Assembly: GCA_001953115.1 (NCBI GenBank)
Contig: LSSL01002814.1
Span: forward strand, 1-28,910
Length of the DNA stretch: 28,910 bases
From: Smittium mucronatum
Taxonomy: Eukaryota > Kickxellomycota > Harpellomycetes > Harpellales > Legeriomycetaceae
Direction: 5' to 3'
Part shown: positions 1-11,322 of the stretch, piece after piece
Layout of the letters: each line of letters opens with the position of its first letter
Numbering within the stretch: position 1 is the stretch's first letter
Translations under genes and position numbers: made by a program
The notes under the pieces: model-generated
The model's input: the letters and a program-made list of their open reading frames with translations, nothing else
Told to the model about the DNA's origin: nothing
Database searches by the model: none

Positions 1-3000
1 TTTTCTTTAGTAAATACCCCCTGTTTTTCCGATTTATGAAGATATTTGTTTGATAAAGCCCCCATATTTATTATCCTCAAAAATCTGAAGATAAATACTA
101 ATAAAAATTTTATGTGTGAAAAAGAGCTTATAAAAACTGAAAATAAACCACACCTTGTTTTATATCTCCAGTCGCAAAATTATCAAGTGTATTCAATCTT
201 ATTATCTCCTGAAAGCTGATTTAAATTGAAATTTTTATTTTTTAGATATCTAAAATCTATTATCCTGAATTATGTACTGCTGCAAAGATACGTTTTCTAT
301 CAAATTTCTTAAAAAAATAACACACGAAAATTGTTATTTTAAAAAAAGTGTGTTATTTAAAACAATTAAAGAGTTTATAACTTAGCTTTGGGGTTTTGGG
401 TAATTCTGATTCTATCAATTTTTGATTTCCTAAAATCAGAGCTGCTTTAAAGAAAGAGTTGTGGGTATATTCCCATCGTGGGGGGTAGGGGCGGAAATTA
501 TGAATATGCTATATTTTTTTTTAATTTTTTCCCCTTCAGTTTTGATTTAAAAAATTTCACTTTCCTTAAAGTTTTCATTGGACAAAAAAAAATTATAAAA
601 GTCAGAATAAAATTTATGCCATATAAAAACGATTTAAAACCACGAAAAAGGTCAAAAATACTTATAAATCAAAGCTAAATATAGCATATATTATTTGAAA
701 TTTAGAATTTCAACTTATAATATAATTTATTTTTGATTTTCCTTAATATATATATATTATTTGAAAGGGTTTAAATTCTTTATTTGATATATATAAGTCT
801 TTTTATTTAATACGTCTCATTTATGTTGATTATAAAATTAATATTTTCAAAAAAAATAAATTAATTATGAATTAGTAAAAATCAAACATTCTATAGATAA
901 TTTTTTTTAAAAATTAAATTATAATTCTGAATTTCTATAAATTCTACATATGACTAATTAATATAGATATTCTTAATACACACATTGAAACATTAAATAC
1001 CACAAATAATCTACTATTTTTATTTAATAATATCTAGAAATAGATTATTTGTATTATTCTTATTTTTTCCTTACTTTTTTTTTCGAACTTATATTATTTT
1101 ATATACCAAATATAAATCTGCAAAATACTACTCAATAACAATATATGAACGAATATTTAATAAGATGTTTAATTAATTTAATTTTGGCTTCAAAAAAATA
1201 ATATTTTAGCATTATTTTCAAAGAAAATGATAATTTTCATCCAATAATATATCATTTACGAGTAATGTGGAGAACTTTTCGTAAAAAAATTTAAAAATTT
1301 AGTATTTTTACTAACAATATATTCTTCCGTTTCAGTTAAAATTACTCTTTTCTTTCCTAAAATCTTAGAAGGGGTGTATTTTCTCAAAAAAAGATTTTCA
1401 AAAAGAGTTTAGGCTGCTAAAAATGAGTACTATTCTATTGAATTAAAGCTTCCCAGCTATATAAACTTATTTTTATTATTTATTAAAAAAATTTAAATTT
1501 AAATATGCTTAATAAGAATAATCAAATAACTCTTTCCCAAATTAAATAATAAGTTTTACATTTATTTCGAAAATATAGTTGAAATTAAGAACCAGATTAT
1601 TAGAGTGCAATTTTTTTTATTTTTATTATATCGAGATAGAAACATGTTTGTTATTATATTTGATTATTTTTTTTTATTTTGAGACCTAGCTGATAACTTG
1701 ACCTTTTTTTTTTTTTGAAAAGTATTGAATTTTACTTGGGACCTTTAAATATTAATTTTTTTTATTGATAAAAAGTAAAATTATTTTTAAACTATTTTTA
1801 AAATTTTCATATAAACAGTTCAAAAAAAGGGTTAAAATATAGAATTTAAATTGGACTTTAATTTATCAGGCGACTAAACAAATTTAAAAAAAAATTACAT
1901 TTTCCTATTGATATAGAATTTAAAAGCTATAATTTAATAAGGATAATCATTCACTAAAACATAATGAAAAAAATAATTTTACAATAGAAATTCATTTATT
2001 AAACTAAATTTTAAAATAAAATCGGAAAAAATATCTGATTATATTTTATGAAGATTTCAAAAATTTTCTATGAAATTTAAATTATAATGATATAATAATG
2101 ATATTTTTGATTATTTATAACATATTAATAGTTTTTTAGAGAAATAATCATCACTTTTGAAGCATCCTTAGCAATTTTTCACATTATAAATAAATAACAA
2201 GATATAATGTTTTTTTTAATTTAACTAAGGTAAATATATTTATTTATTTAATAAATAGATCTATTTTTTTTGAAATTATACTACATGATAAACCAAGTTC
2301 CCTATTTTATTAATAATTTTTTCAGATATATTTTTTACAGCTTTTTTTTGCAAGAAAAAAATTAAATTTAAACTTTTATCTTAAATAAGAAAGTTATTAT
2401 TTTTATAATCTCAAAAAATATTTGTTATATTTACACCAGAAAAAAATTACCATTTCATTTTTAGAAATATATATAATATCATCCATTTATATAATTTAAA
2501 ATTTTCTCGATTATTTATTATTAGTGGTTAGCATATTTTTGAATAATTTTATCCAAATCCTCGATTAATATGAAATTAAAAAATAATCTTATTATTTAAT
2601 TTCATTTAAACTACAAAAAATGATTACTTTTAATTCGATATTCAAAAAAAATTCCAACAGTAAAGATTGACTATATCCGTTTAAAATTTTTTAATTATGT
2701 TTTTCAATTTAACCTTGTTTAATAATAAAATAAAAATGATTTTTCATTTATTTATTTATCAAAAAAATACGTAAATTTTAGATTTCTTTGATTTTTAAAT
2801 ATATTAATTTTTTAATTATTATTCACGACTACAATTCCAAGATTAATTTGGATTAAACCATATTTTCGATGCTAACTGAATTTTCTGTTTCTAAGGACCA
2901 AATTATCCAGTTTGATAAAAACGTTAAGAAGAATAAAAGCAATAATATTCCAAAAAGAAAATTTTTAGCTTAATAATCAAATGTTAATAATTATTGGTCA

Positions 3001-3999
3001 ATTATATCAGGATTCATAATATAAAGCAAATTAGTTTATCCATTTTAATTAAATTTGACTTATTAATATAGTTATATATTTTTAGAATTGGGGTTTTTGG
3101 CATATTTCTATGATTATTTTTTTAATTCTTCGGGGGGTTTTCTAATTTTATTTATAGTTGTGGGATGTTTAACTCATTTTTAATTTATTTTTTTTGGTAT
3201 TAAAGTATATTTTTTTGGGGTAATAAAACTCGTCACAAAAAGAAGATTTTTTTTATATTTATTTATTTATAATATTTATTTTTTCATAGAAAAATCTTAA
3301 TAGATAAACTTCAAAATAAATGAAAAATTACTACACCTAATTTATTTAAAAAAAATTTTCAATTCAGATAATAATGATCACAATTTTCAATTATTTTAAT
3401 TGTTCATATTTACTAATTCAAATCAAAAATTATTTATTTTTATAATATTTTCTTCCCTAATAAATTTAATACTAATAATATAATTTTAATATTATATTCA
3501 TACTTGAATAAAAAAATCTCTAAAAAAATAATAATAAACTATGGAAATAAATTTAATACCACTATTTTATTATAAATAAACCCTGAAAAATTTTATTTGT
3601 TTATATTTAACTCATGATATCGTTTAATTTGGTTTTTTTAAATTTTAATTTTAATGCATTAAAATTACTGGTAATAAATCAAATTTATATTTATAATTTT
3701 TTAAATGTTATGAAAAATTATATCGCGTTAAAAAAATCAAACCAAAATGATACATTTGTTTTTGAAATAATATTTTATTGAGTTTAAATAAGCTTTATAA
3801 TTATCAATATAAAAAAATCCATTAATATATAATACTCATGTATTATTAAGTATAAGTAAGAGTTGATGTATTGCTGTAATATGTACATTATTATAACGAT
3901 AAATATATTTATAGCGTGATAATCGAAAAATCGGAGAAAAATTCAAATAATTAATACAATTCATTATTTAATCGATAATTTCTGTTTAGATTCCCGGAT
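1..3999. other. A/T-rich gene desert, no gene seen
   Basis: No open frame with convincing protein character is visible on either strand. The sequence is dominated by runs of A and T, with only short G-rich breaks such as the run near 478-495 and the one near 3132. The 66-codon frame at 478-678 begins at GTG and is made of low-complexity Phe/Lys/Ile codons, as expected by chance in such DNA. I saw no tRNA, rRNA or satellite array. It may be heterochromatic spacer or very old decayed mobile DNA. Confidence 0.7.
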
Positions 4000-4346
4000 T
4001 ATTTTATAAAAATTTAAATTTATTGTAGCTTGCCGTAATCCTTAAGTGGATGGAATACTTTCTTGGTGATCGTGATCAAAAGTTTAGTTTTTCTATATTT
4101 TTATTGGATGAGCCATAAGATACAAATTTTAATTAGCCACCGCTATTGGATAGCATAATAAATTTAATTGAGAATAAAAACTGTTTAATACCGTATTAGA
4201 ATTTAATAGCTAAAAGCGGTTTATTTTTGGTAGATATTAAAAAGTTTATTAGTCATACTCAATTACCAAGAACGAAGGAAGAGATAATTTTTCGACGTTT
4301 TTTTAACTTTTTTAAATACGCTTTAGACTATTTTTATATTTTTTAA
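4000..4346 (+). pseudogene. stop-interrupted coding trace, unrecognised
   Basis: Reading from GCC at 4032, one forward frame runs about 105 codons to the TAA near 4344 with only three internal stops (TAA, TAG, TAG). The surrounding desert has a stop about every ten codons. The predicted residues are protein-like, for example ILKWMEYFLGDRDQKF early on and LPRTKEEIIFRRFFNFFKYA late. Each internal stop is one transition away from Gln (or Trp for TAG), as expected if C-to-T changes killed an older gene. The family is not recognised. A locally higher G/C content also lowers the stop frequency, so this is suggestive only. Confidence 0.35.
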
Positions 4347-7300
4347 ATAAACAATCCAAAATAAGAAAATCAAAAAAATCAAAAAAATATAAGAATAGTA
4401 CAGCTTAATCACAAATATTTTATTAAAAATGACAAAAAATACTTATTTTCCAATTTTTTTTTAAAAAAATAACATTTTTATCGGTGATAATAGTTTTTAA
4501 GTATATTTTTGGATAGCAGATGACTCCTATTATATATTAGTATTGTATATTTCCCTAATTAAATGCTCAAAAAAATTGGATCACAATAACGCAGAGGTCA
4601 AATAAACGAAAAAAAAGGACACATAAACTTAATAATCAGTAAGAAATTTTTGGGTGATTTTTTTGTTTTTATTTACTCTTTTACACACTACACTGTAATT
4701 TTTGCTATAAAATATATATTTGCGCTATTAATATGCATTTAAAAGTTGATATTTTAATATTTTTTAATGGAATATAAATACGTTATTTTTGGGTAATATT
4801 GAAATTCACATTTTTTCATAAAAATAATAATTATTAATATTCCCACATCATTTCATCAAACTTAAGAATAAAAAAATAAATAATTTACAACGGAAAACAT
4901 CAATATTAAACTAATAAAAATACTGAGTATTTTTTTTGCATCACAATCAAATACAACATAAGCAAACTGTTTCTGCTAATCAATAATTTTTTGTAATCGA
5001 TATATATATATAAGGTTATACAAGTTTTTTTGAGGAAAAAATACAAATAAAAATACTCGCTTTATTTATAAAATAAAATATTTTAGGTGTTTAGGCAGAA
5101 GGATTACATACTCTCGACTAATTTTAACCGTTTTTGGGAACTCGAATTTATATTATTTTGTAAATTGTAATATTTATATAATCCATTTTTTTATTATATT
5201 CTAACTAAAATTTCATTAAAAATTATGTCAAGATTTCGAATATTATCAAAAAAACATCATTTTTATAAAAATAGTTTATTTTATAAAATCCAAGACTAAC
5301 CAAATTTAATAATCAAAAACTTCATTGAGGTAATTTTTATTTATACGCCGTTATTTTGGAAAGCCTATAAATATTATTAAAGCTTAAATTTTGTTAATAA
5401 CAAGATTTAATTTGATAATAAAAATTAAATATCCCAAAGATATTATAGTAAAAAATTTAATTAACAAATATTATTTGAAATTGTTATCTTTTTTTGAAAT
5501 CCCTTTTAAAAAATTCGTAATTTGATTTTTTTTTGAAGAAAAGATGTTTTAAATTATCGGATATAATTTTCAAGAGCTCGAAATTATCTTGAAATATTAA
5601 TAAAATGAAATATATTTAAAAATTTAAAATTTTCTTCCTTAATTACCCCTTAATGTTTTTAGTCTTATGGAACGAAATTTTTTCTCTAATGATAATAAAT
5701 GAATTGAATAAATTTTTCATAAAACTAGCTTTGAATAAATAAGCTCAAAAAGTACACGTTTAGGATCAACACAAAGGTTTTTTTTGAAAAAATTAAATTT
5801 TACTTTTACTTTTGTGTGTTCAAATGATCCCTGCTAAATATATGTATTTATGTTATCATACTTTTTTCACTCAATATCTTTGATTTCAAAAAAATCCCTC
5901 ACTACTTTTTTTAATATAATATCTATTTATTTAAAATCACCATCAATTGGATAGACTATACTGATATCGGTAGATTAATCTCAAGATTTAAACTTATTTA
6001 TATTATATACAGAATATATCGATCCACGATGAATTCAGAAACCCAACTTTTAATGATATTTTGATTTATTCAGAAGTTTTTTTTTAAAATTTAATAATAC
6101 CTGGTAATTCTAATATAAATATAAAACCATTAATCTGAATTATTCAGGCAATAATATGTGATATGATATGATTATTTTATTTAATTGAAAAAATTATTCG
6201 CATTTATCATTAGATATTAATGGGTGAATAAACTTGAATCATATCCAATATAATTTATTTCCAACTGTTATTTCAGGATGATTACAAAGTATAAAGTGAA
6301 AAAATCAAAAAGTTAATGTTGTAATTCATATGTAAAAAGAGTTTTAATATAAATTTACAGCACATAAAAATCCACCATCTATTTTTATTTAAAAATAGAA
6401 CTTTTATTTTACTTTTGTTTCGTTTTATTTTTTTAGATGCTACTTCAAAACTGTTTTACAATTTAAAACTTTACACAAAATCCAAATAATGATAATTAAA
6501 AGAATCAATCAAAAAAACGGAAATACGACTATAAATTTGGATTTTGTTTATTTAATGTAAAAATACAATTTTTAAACTAAAAAGAAATGAAAAAAATAAA
6601 ATTTGTAGCGCGATGAAGAATAATTCCAATAAACACGAAAAATAAATTTAATTCATTGAAAGATTAATTTTTAAATAACAGTCAATTTAATATAAAATGC
6701 TAAAATAATGTATTTTTAAATCTAGTTGTTGATTTGATAGGCATATTGAGAGGTCGGAACAAAAGAAAAAGATCTAGATAGATGCCTCTCACATCGCTCT
6801 CCATTTTTTTACTGCTAGTTTCTATTTTCTTTTAGAGATATTTTCCTGTACTTTTCATAATAGCCAAGACAGATAAAAGAGTAATTTACTTCAAACTCAC
6901 TGCCCTCCGTATCTCCGCTTGGTTTGAACGCTTTTAGCGTGCAATTTAACTTTCACCATCCATGATGTTATTAGATACAAATAACTTTTTTTAAAATAAA
7001 AAGTATATAGTTGGTTCAATATAAAAAAAAGATCTAGTAGTGCGAAAAAAGAGTTTAAAAAATATTTTCATTTATTTTTAGGTTTCTAAAAACATTAAAC
7101 GTATTTTACGCAATAATTTATTGGGGGGTGAGGGGGGGGGTTAATTTAAGAGAAAAATAGCTTATATATATTTTTTTTTGAAACTTTTATTTAAGCTAAA
7201 TAATGTCTTATAAATTTTAATTTTAATTTGTTGCTAATTAAAATATTTTAATATTTAACGAATTATTTTCTGGATTAGAGATGTCAATAAATTATGTTTT

Positions 7301-7452
7301 TTTAGGAGTTATTTTTTGGCAGTAACGGGTAGAGTATATTTATAAGAAAAATATAGTAATATACAAACACTTGCATTTATCTAGGCCATTATTTATATAT
7401 TATAAATAAATTTCACATCTGAGGATAATTTTTTATAAGAATTAATTGCTGA
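4347..7452. other. A/T-rich gene desert with one G/C-richer island
   Basis: Mostly featureless A/T-rich DNA. A G/C-richer island at about 6731-6993 has two forward frames that are both poor in stops, so it cannot be assigned to one reading; it may be old coding DNA. A G-run at 7122-7140 (six G, TGA, nine G) stands out. A short TA run lies near 4999-5012. No gene is supported. Confidence 0.65.
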
Positions 7453-7632
7453 AGGAATGGGTATGAGCAAAATAATCCGAAAAATGGGCAATATTTTGAT
7501 AAATTATCTAAATGGGTATTTAATGGCGAAAAAGGGCATTATAGAATAGGCAATATTGCGGTTGCAGAAAAGGGTGCTTTATTTAAGAAGGAAAGCAAAT
7601 TCTCACGATTATTGGGGTCGAACAGTGTAAAC
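7453..7632 (+). pseudogene. 60-codon open coding trace downstream of ORM, unrecognised
   Basis: This forward frame is open for 60 codons between a TGA at 7450 and a TAA at 7633. It has no in-frame Met at its start, so it is not a simple gene. The residues have normal protein character with charged and glycine residues, for example KLSKWVFNGEKGHYRIGN and EKGALFKKESKFSRLLGS. A second frame, TNSAGVDKEYFAL, continues just beyond the stop, which would fit a frameshifted remnant; an AG before 7456 could also be a splice acceptor of an unseen gene. The family is not recognised. Confidence 0.4.
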
Positions 7633-7975
7633 TAATTCAGCTGGGGTTGACAAAGAGTATTTCGCACTTTAGGTTTACTAAATTCTGGTTTTAAAGTCTA
7701 AATTTTTTAATTATTATTGATAAAAATTTGGTTGGAATTAGTGCATTATATAGACGAAAAAAAAAAAAATTAAAAAAAATAAATATGTATATATATATAT
7801 ATTCAAGAGGTAAAAAGAAAAGAAGAGGAGGGGTCGGTTTATTTAAGATTGAGTGAGTATAATAAAAAGCTAGATGAGATGCTTGTAGTAATAAAAAATA
7901 TAAAGAAGGGAGGGATGGTGATATGGACGAATTTGAGAGAGGAGCCAGAAAATGACAGAAGTAAAATAAGGGGTT

Positions 7976-8734
7976 CTAATCTATAGAGTATCTGAAATTG
8001 ATTCCAAAGAAACGAACGCGGTGAAGAGCAGGTAGCTTGGCGATCAGAACAACAAGTACAGCAGCCAGACTGATGAAGAAGGAGGTGATGTCATAATTGC
8101 AATAATGGGTGCTCACCAAAAATCTAAATAAATGGATAAGAAACAATGTTTTAGTTAAAATCGAAAAAAAGAAAAAAAAAGGAATCTTACAATATAATTG
8201 GAAGGGTGAAAAGGAATTTTTTTGTGGGAGTGAATTGATCGCCCTGTTCGATTTGTTCCCACATGGTCAAGTTGTTGAACTCACCTTGGTTTACGTCGAA
8301 GGGAGTGCCAACGATTCCATGGAGCATGATATACTGGAACTATTTGCAAATTTCAAGAAAATAAATGAGAATTGGGAAAAAATATAGGGAAAATAGAGAT
8401 TTACCAGGCAATAACTGAGATTAGTCAAGGTCCAAGCAGTGATTGTAGTAAAGAAGGGGATAACACCGAATATGAATCTGAAGAAGAAGATTATTAATAC
8501 ATTAGTGATCCAAGAGCCTAAAAAAAAAAAAGACTTGAGTTAATAATAATACAAGGAGGGAGATGTGCGAATGGAAAAAATGGGGATTGAGGGAGGGGAA
8601 GGGGGGAAGGAAAGAAGAAGATAATAAAATAATAAGGGAAGGAACGAACCTCGTAAATTCAGCCAGTTGGAATTCATATTGACGGTGCCTTCGCCATAAC
8701 TGATTTGTTTGACTTTTTGGTAAACAACATTCAT
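7976..8734 (-). CDS. ORM: ORM/ORMDL family regulator of serine palmitoyltransferase
   Basis: Encodes an ER membrane protein that binds serine palmitoyltransferase and holds back the first step of sphingolipid synthesis when ceramide is sufficient. Four exons are read on the minus strand: 8734-8650, 8517-8405, 8339-8191 and 8123-7976 (introns of 132, 65 and 67 bp). They give 164 residues, within the family's range. The family signature is clear: RGSW (28-31), AWTLTNLSY (56-64), HGIVGTPFD (73-81), LTMWEQIEQGDQFTPTKKF (90-108), FLVSTHYCNYD (117-127) and KLPALHRVRFFGIN (145-158). Four hydrophobic stretches match the known fold. Asn21 lines up with Asn13 of human ORMDL3, the residue known to contact ceramide. 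The N-terminus is short, like animal ORMDL, and lacks the long Ser-rich extension through which Ypk1 kinase controls yeast Orm1/Orm2, so control by that route is unlikely here (inference). The first donor is GTTCGT, unusual, but it is the only one that keeps the conserved RG-S/A-W junction. Confidence 0.93.
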
Positions 8735-9091
8735 AGGGGGCTAATACTCGGGTGTTGAAGAGGGAAGATGGTTAATACAAAATATAGAGTAGCTAAACAA
8801 GTTTGAGAAAACAACGAAGAAAGCAATAAAACTAAATTGGTTTGAATGAAATAGCAATAAAAGAGCGTAGAGAAGATAAAAGACTTTTTAGTAGAAGCGA
8901 AGAGTGGATGTATCACTGAGTGGTGCCGAGACAGGAGTGACAATCCTAACAATATTATTGGATAAAATGCAGTCAGGCTGAAAAATTAGTGGTGAAGTGG
9001 GATGCAGAAGTTGACTAAAGGGATACTCAGCTAAATAATTCAGCCATAATATGCAGCTCTTGTGTGTTATTGGAAGAGAAGTGATTAGTTG
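8735..9091. other. ORM upstream region
   Basis: Sequence 5' of ORM on the minus strand. It is moderately G/C-rich and has a 73-codon hydrophobic reverse frame at 8952-8731 that overlaps the ORM start in another frame; it has no family features and is probably chance. The promoter and 5' untranslated region of ORM should lie here, but no clear TATA or factor site was recognised. Confidence 0.5.
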
Positions 9092-11322
9092 ATGGCAAAA
9101 ACAGACCGCTTTTGCAGATATATGGCTGAAAGAAAGGGGGTATATATCCCCTTTCGCATGATTTGCCAGAAAATGGAGAGGTGGGGGTCAATTCATAAGA
9201 TAGGGAGGCAGGAGAATTAATGGGTCAATAAGGCTTCTGAGAATCAATAAAGCTAGATAACTATTATTGTTAGGGGCTAATAGTGATAATCTCGCCTCTT
9301 TGATCCCAACACCCCAATAAAAAAAAGCGACAAACGAATTTGTAACCAAAATGGGTATATTAAATAATACAGCCAATAGGGGAAATGAGGAACTCTTTAG
9401 AACATCATGGATATTTTTAGTGTAACAAATTGATACAAACATATTTTGCCCACTTATTTCCCAGTCCTAAATGCCAAGAATGCTATGGTTTTTCTTATAG
9501 ATAATTGGGTCAGAAAAAGAATCACGTTTTTTTTTATCATCGGCTTTTATGAAAAAAAAAAGTTATATACCAAAATGGGGATGTGATCGGTATCTGTATC
9601 CTTTGATATTACGATAAAATTGTTATTGAACCCACTACGGGTCTGCTATACCATAAATAGTTTAGAAACGGATCAGCTTTAATGGATGTATCTGCAATAA
9701 TTGGCAAGTTCATAATAGTAACTGAATCTAGTTGATTAAAGAACAAGAATTTGAACAAAGGTTCGAAGCCATGTGAAATTCAAGAATTACGTCCAAAAGT
9801 TTATTCTTTTGTAAATTCTATTTCACATTCCATCAAATCCAGAAATGAGCAGCTAGAATGTGGACATATACGCGGTTCTTTTTTTTTTGTTTAAAGCCTT
9901 AACCCTTTCAGGGGCGACGGTACAAAAAATGGCTTCTACTTTTCGCTCAATGTGATTATTAGTTTAATTTTATTTGTATACCATTGGGCTGAATATGTAT
10001 TTGAACCAATTGGAATTGCAAATATACGCAAATAAGGGCAAGGCACAGGTTTGGGCCTGGAAAGAGTTAATAAGGGGAATGTACGTATGTGGAAATGTTT
10101 TGTTGCAAACCCAATAAACATAGTGTGATTAGTAATACTTTGTAATTCAAAGTAGGTTTAGAACGAATATAGATAAACACGAAAAATAGGATCAAGATAT
10201 ATTGAATTGAAATATTAACAAGTAGAAAAGATCATCCTCAACTTATTGATGTACTGTCTAATGATACTTTAAATCTTCAGCAATTTATATTTAGATTAAG
10301 GCGTTTATTTGATCATTATAGAGTTAGATACACAACTGGGTAATTGGACCACTAAATGCTGGACGCATTTAGTCTTGAAATCGTGAAAGGTTTGGTTGCG
10401 AATTAGAACTTTGTTTAAAAGTAAAAATCTAAATTTAAGCGAAATTACACATTGCCCACTCAAAATCCCGTATCCTTCACCAAAATTACCTTTCGCAAGC
10501 ATTTTTCATAATGAAAATCTTAACTCCATCACCAAAAAAGCCATCGTTTTTTTATTGGCCTTTTTTTATTGACAAAAATAGGCTCTATGTATGGAAACCG
10601 CTGAGATCGCCATTATTAAATGCCATTGGTTGAATTTAGTTTCCATTTTAGGGGATTCAAAAATCTTCAAAATAAAGTAAAGGATTGAAAGAAGGTCAAA
10701 GACGTCTTTTTTATTATGAAACTTGGATTTTGAAGTTGAGCTTGCTGCATTCTAATAAGTTACTTTCTAAACTTGGATAAATTTGATTTTTGTGAGTTCA
10801 TTTAAAAAGCCAAGAAAGGGGTTATTGTAGCTTATGTGTTTTCAATTTACAAATTTATAATTTCAATGAACATTATTAATGATGATAAATTCATAGGGAG
10901 ATTAATAGACTACAATCATACTGAGTATAGTTTTTTAGACAAATAGGTATTTTTACTACCATTTTATGGCATCCTTGCATCTCCCCGGAAACCTGAGATA
11001 TCAACTCCAATTTATATCTTTCTCTAGAAAAAAATTGCCGAATGCTAAACGGCTTGAGATCAAGATCCCTAAATCTTCTTGGCCAGATATCCATTATAAA
11101 GGAATAATTCGTTTAGATTAGTTTTGAGAAAATGAAATGTTTTTCTAGTGAATTTTTCTAATTATATACTTCATCTTTAGTATCAAAAAAAAACTCCTAG
11201 CAAATTATCAAACAGCGTGTCAGGAATATTGGTTTACTACCAATTCACATTCTGGATATTTCGTATACTTTTTTACCAATAATCAGAGAGGATTAAGATT
11301 TAAATTTTTTGATACATTATTT
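9092..11322 (+). pseudogene. decayed coding region on the + strand, family unknown
   Basis: A chain of forward frames with protein-like residues and few stops fills this stretch, shifting frame several times. An Met-initiated frame is open at 9092-9217. The longest piece, 9568-10133, holds one frame for about 188 codons with only about five stops; it includes YDKIVIEPTTGLLYHK and QELRPKVYSFVNSISHSIK. A 44-codon piece lies at 10206-10337. Two 58-60-codon open pieces at 10939-11118 and about 11147-11322 share the frame of the 9568 piece, with ANYQTACQEYWFTTNSHSG in the second. Most internal stops are TAA or TAG where Gln would be one transition away. The reverse-strand frames here (9188-9442, 9936-10121, 10305-10502, 10891-11094) are probably shadows. 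This is most simply a dead mobile-element or foreign gene; no domain was recognised, and a real gene with many introns is not excluded. Confidence 0.45.

Noticed and set aside
478..678. 66-codon forward frame
   Set aside because: Starts at GTG, low-complexity Phe/Lys/Ile content, A/T-rich context; expected by chance.
6731..6993. G/C-richer island as a pseudogene
   Set aside because: Two forward frames are equally stop-poor, so the reading is ambiguous; it also shows that stop-poorness alone is weak evidence in such islands.
8109..8387. 92-codon forward frame
   Set aside because: Exactly antisense to ORM exon 3 and its introns; the minus strand carries the conserved family residues.
9899..9915. 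piggyBac terminal repeat (TTAACCCTTTC)
   Set aside because: Only one end of this form and no transposase motif recognised nearby.
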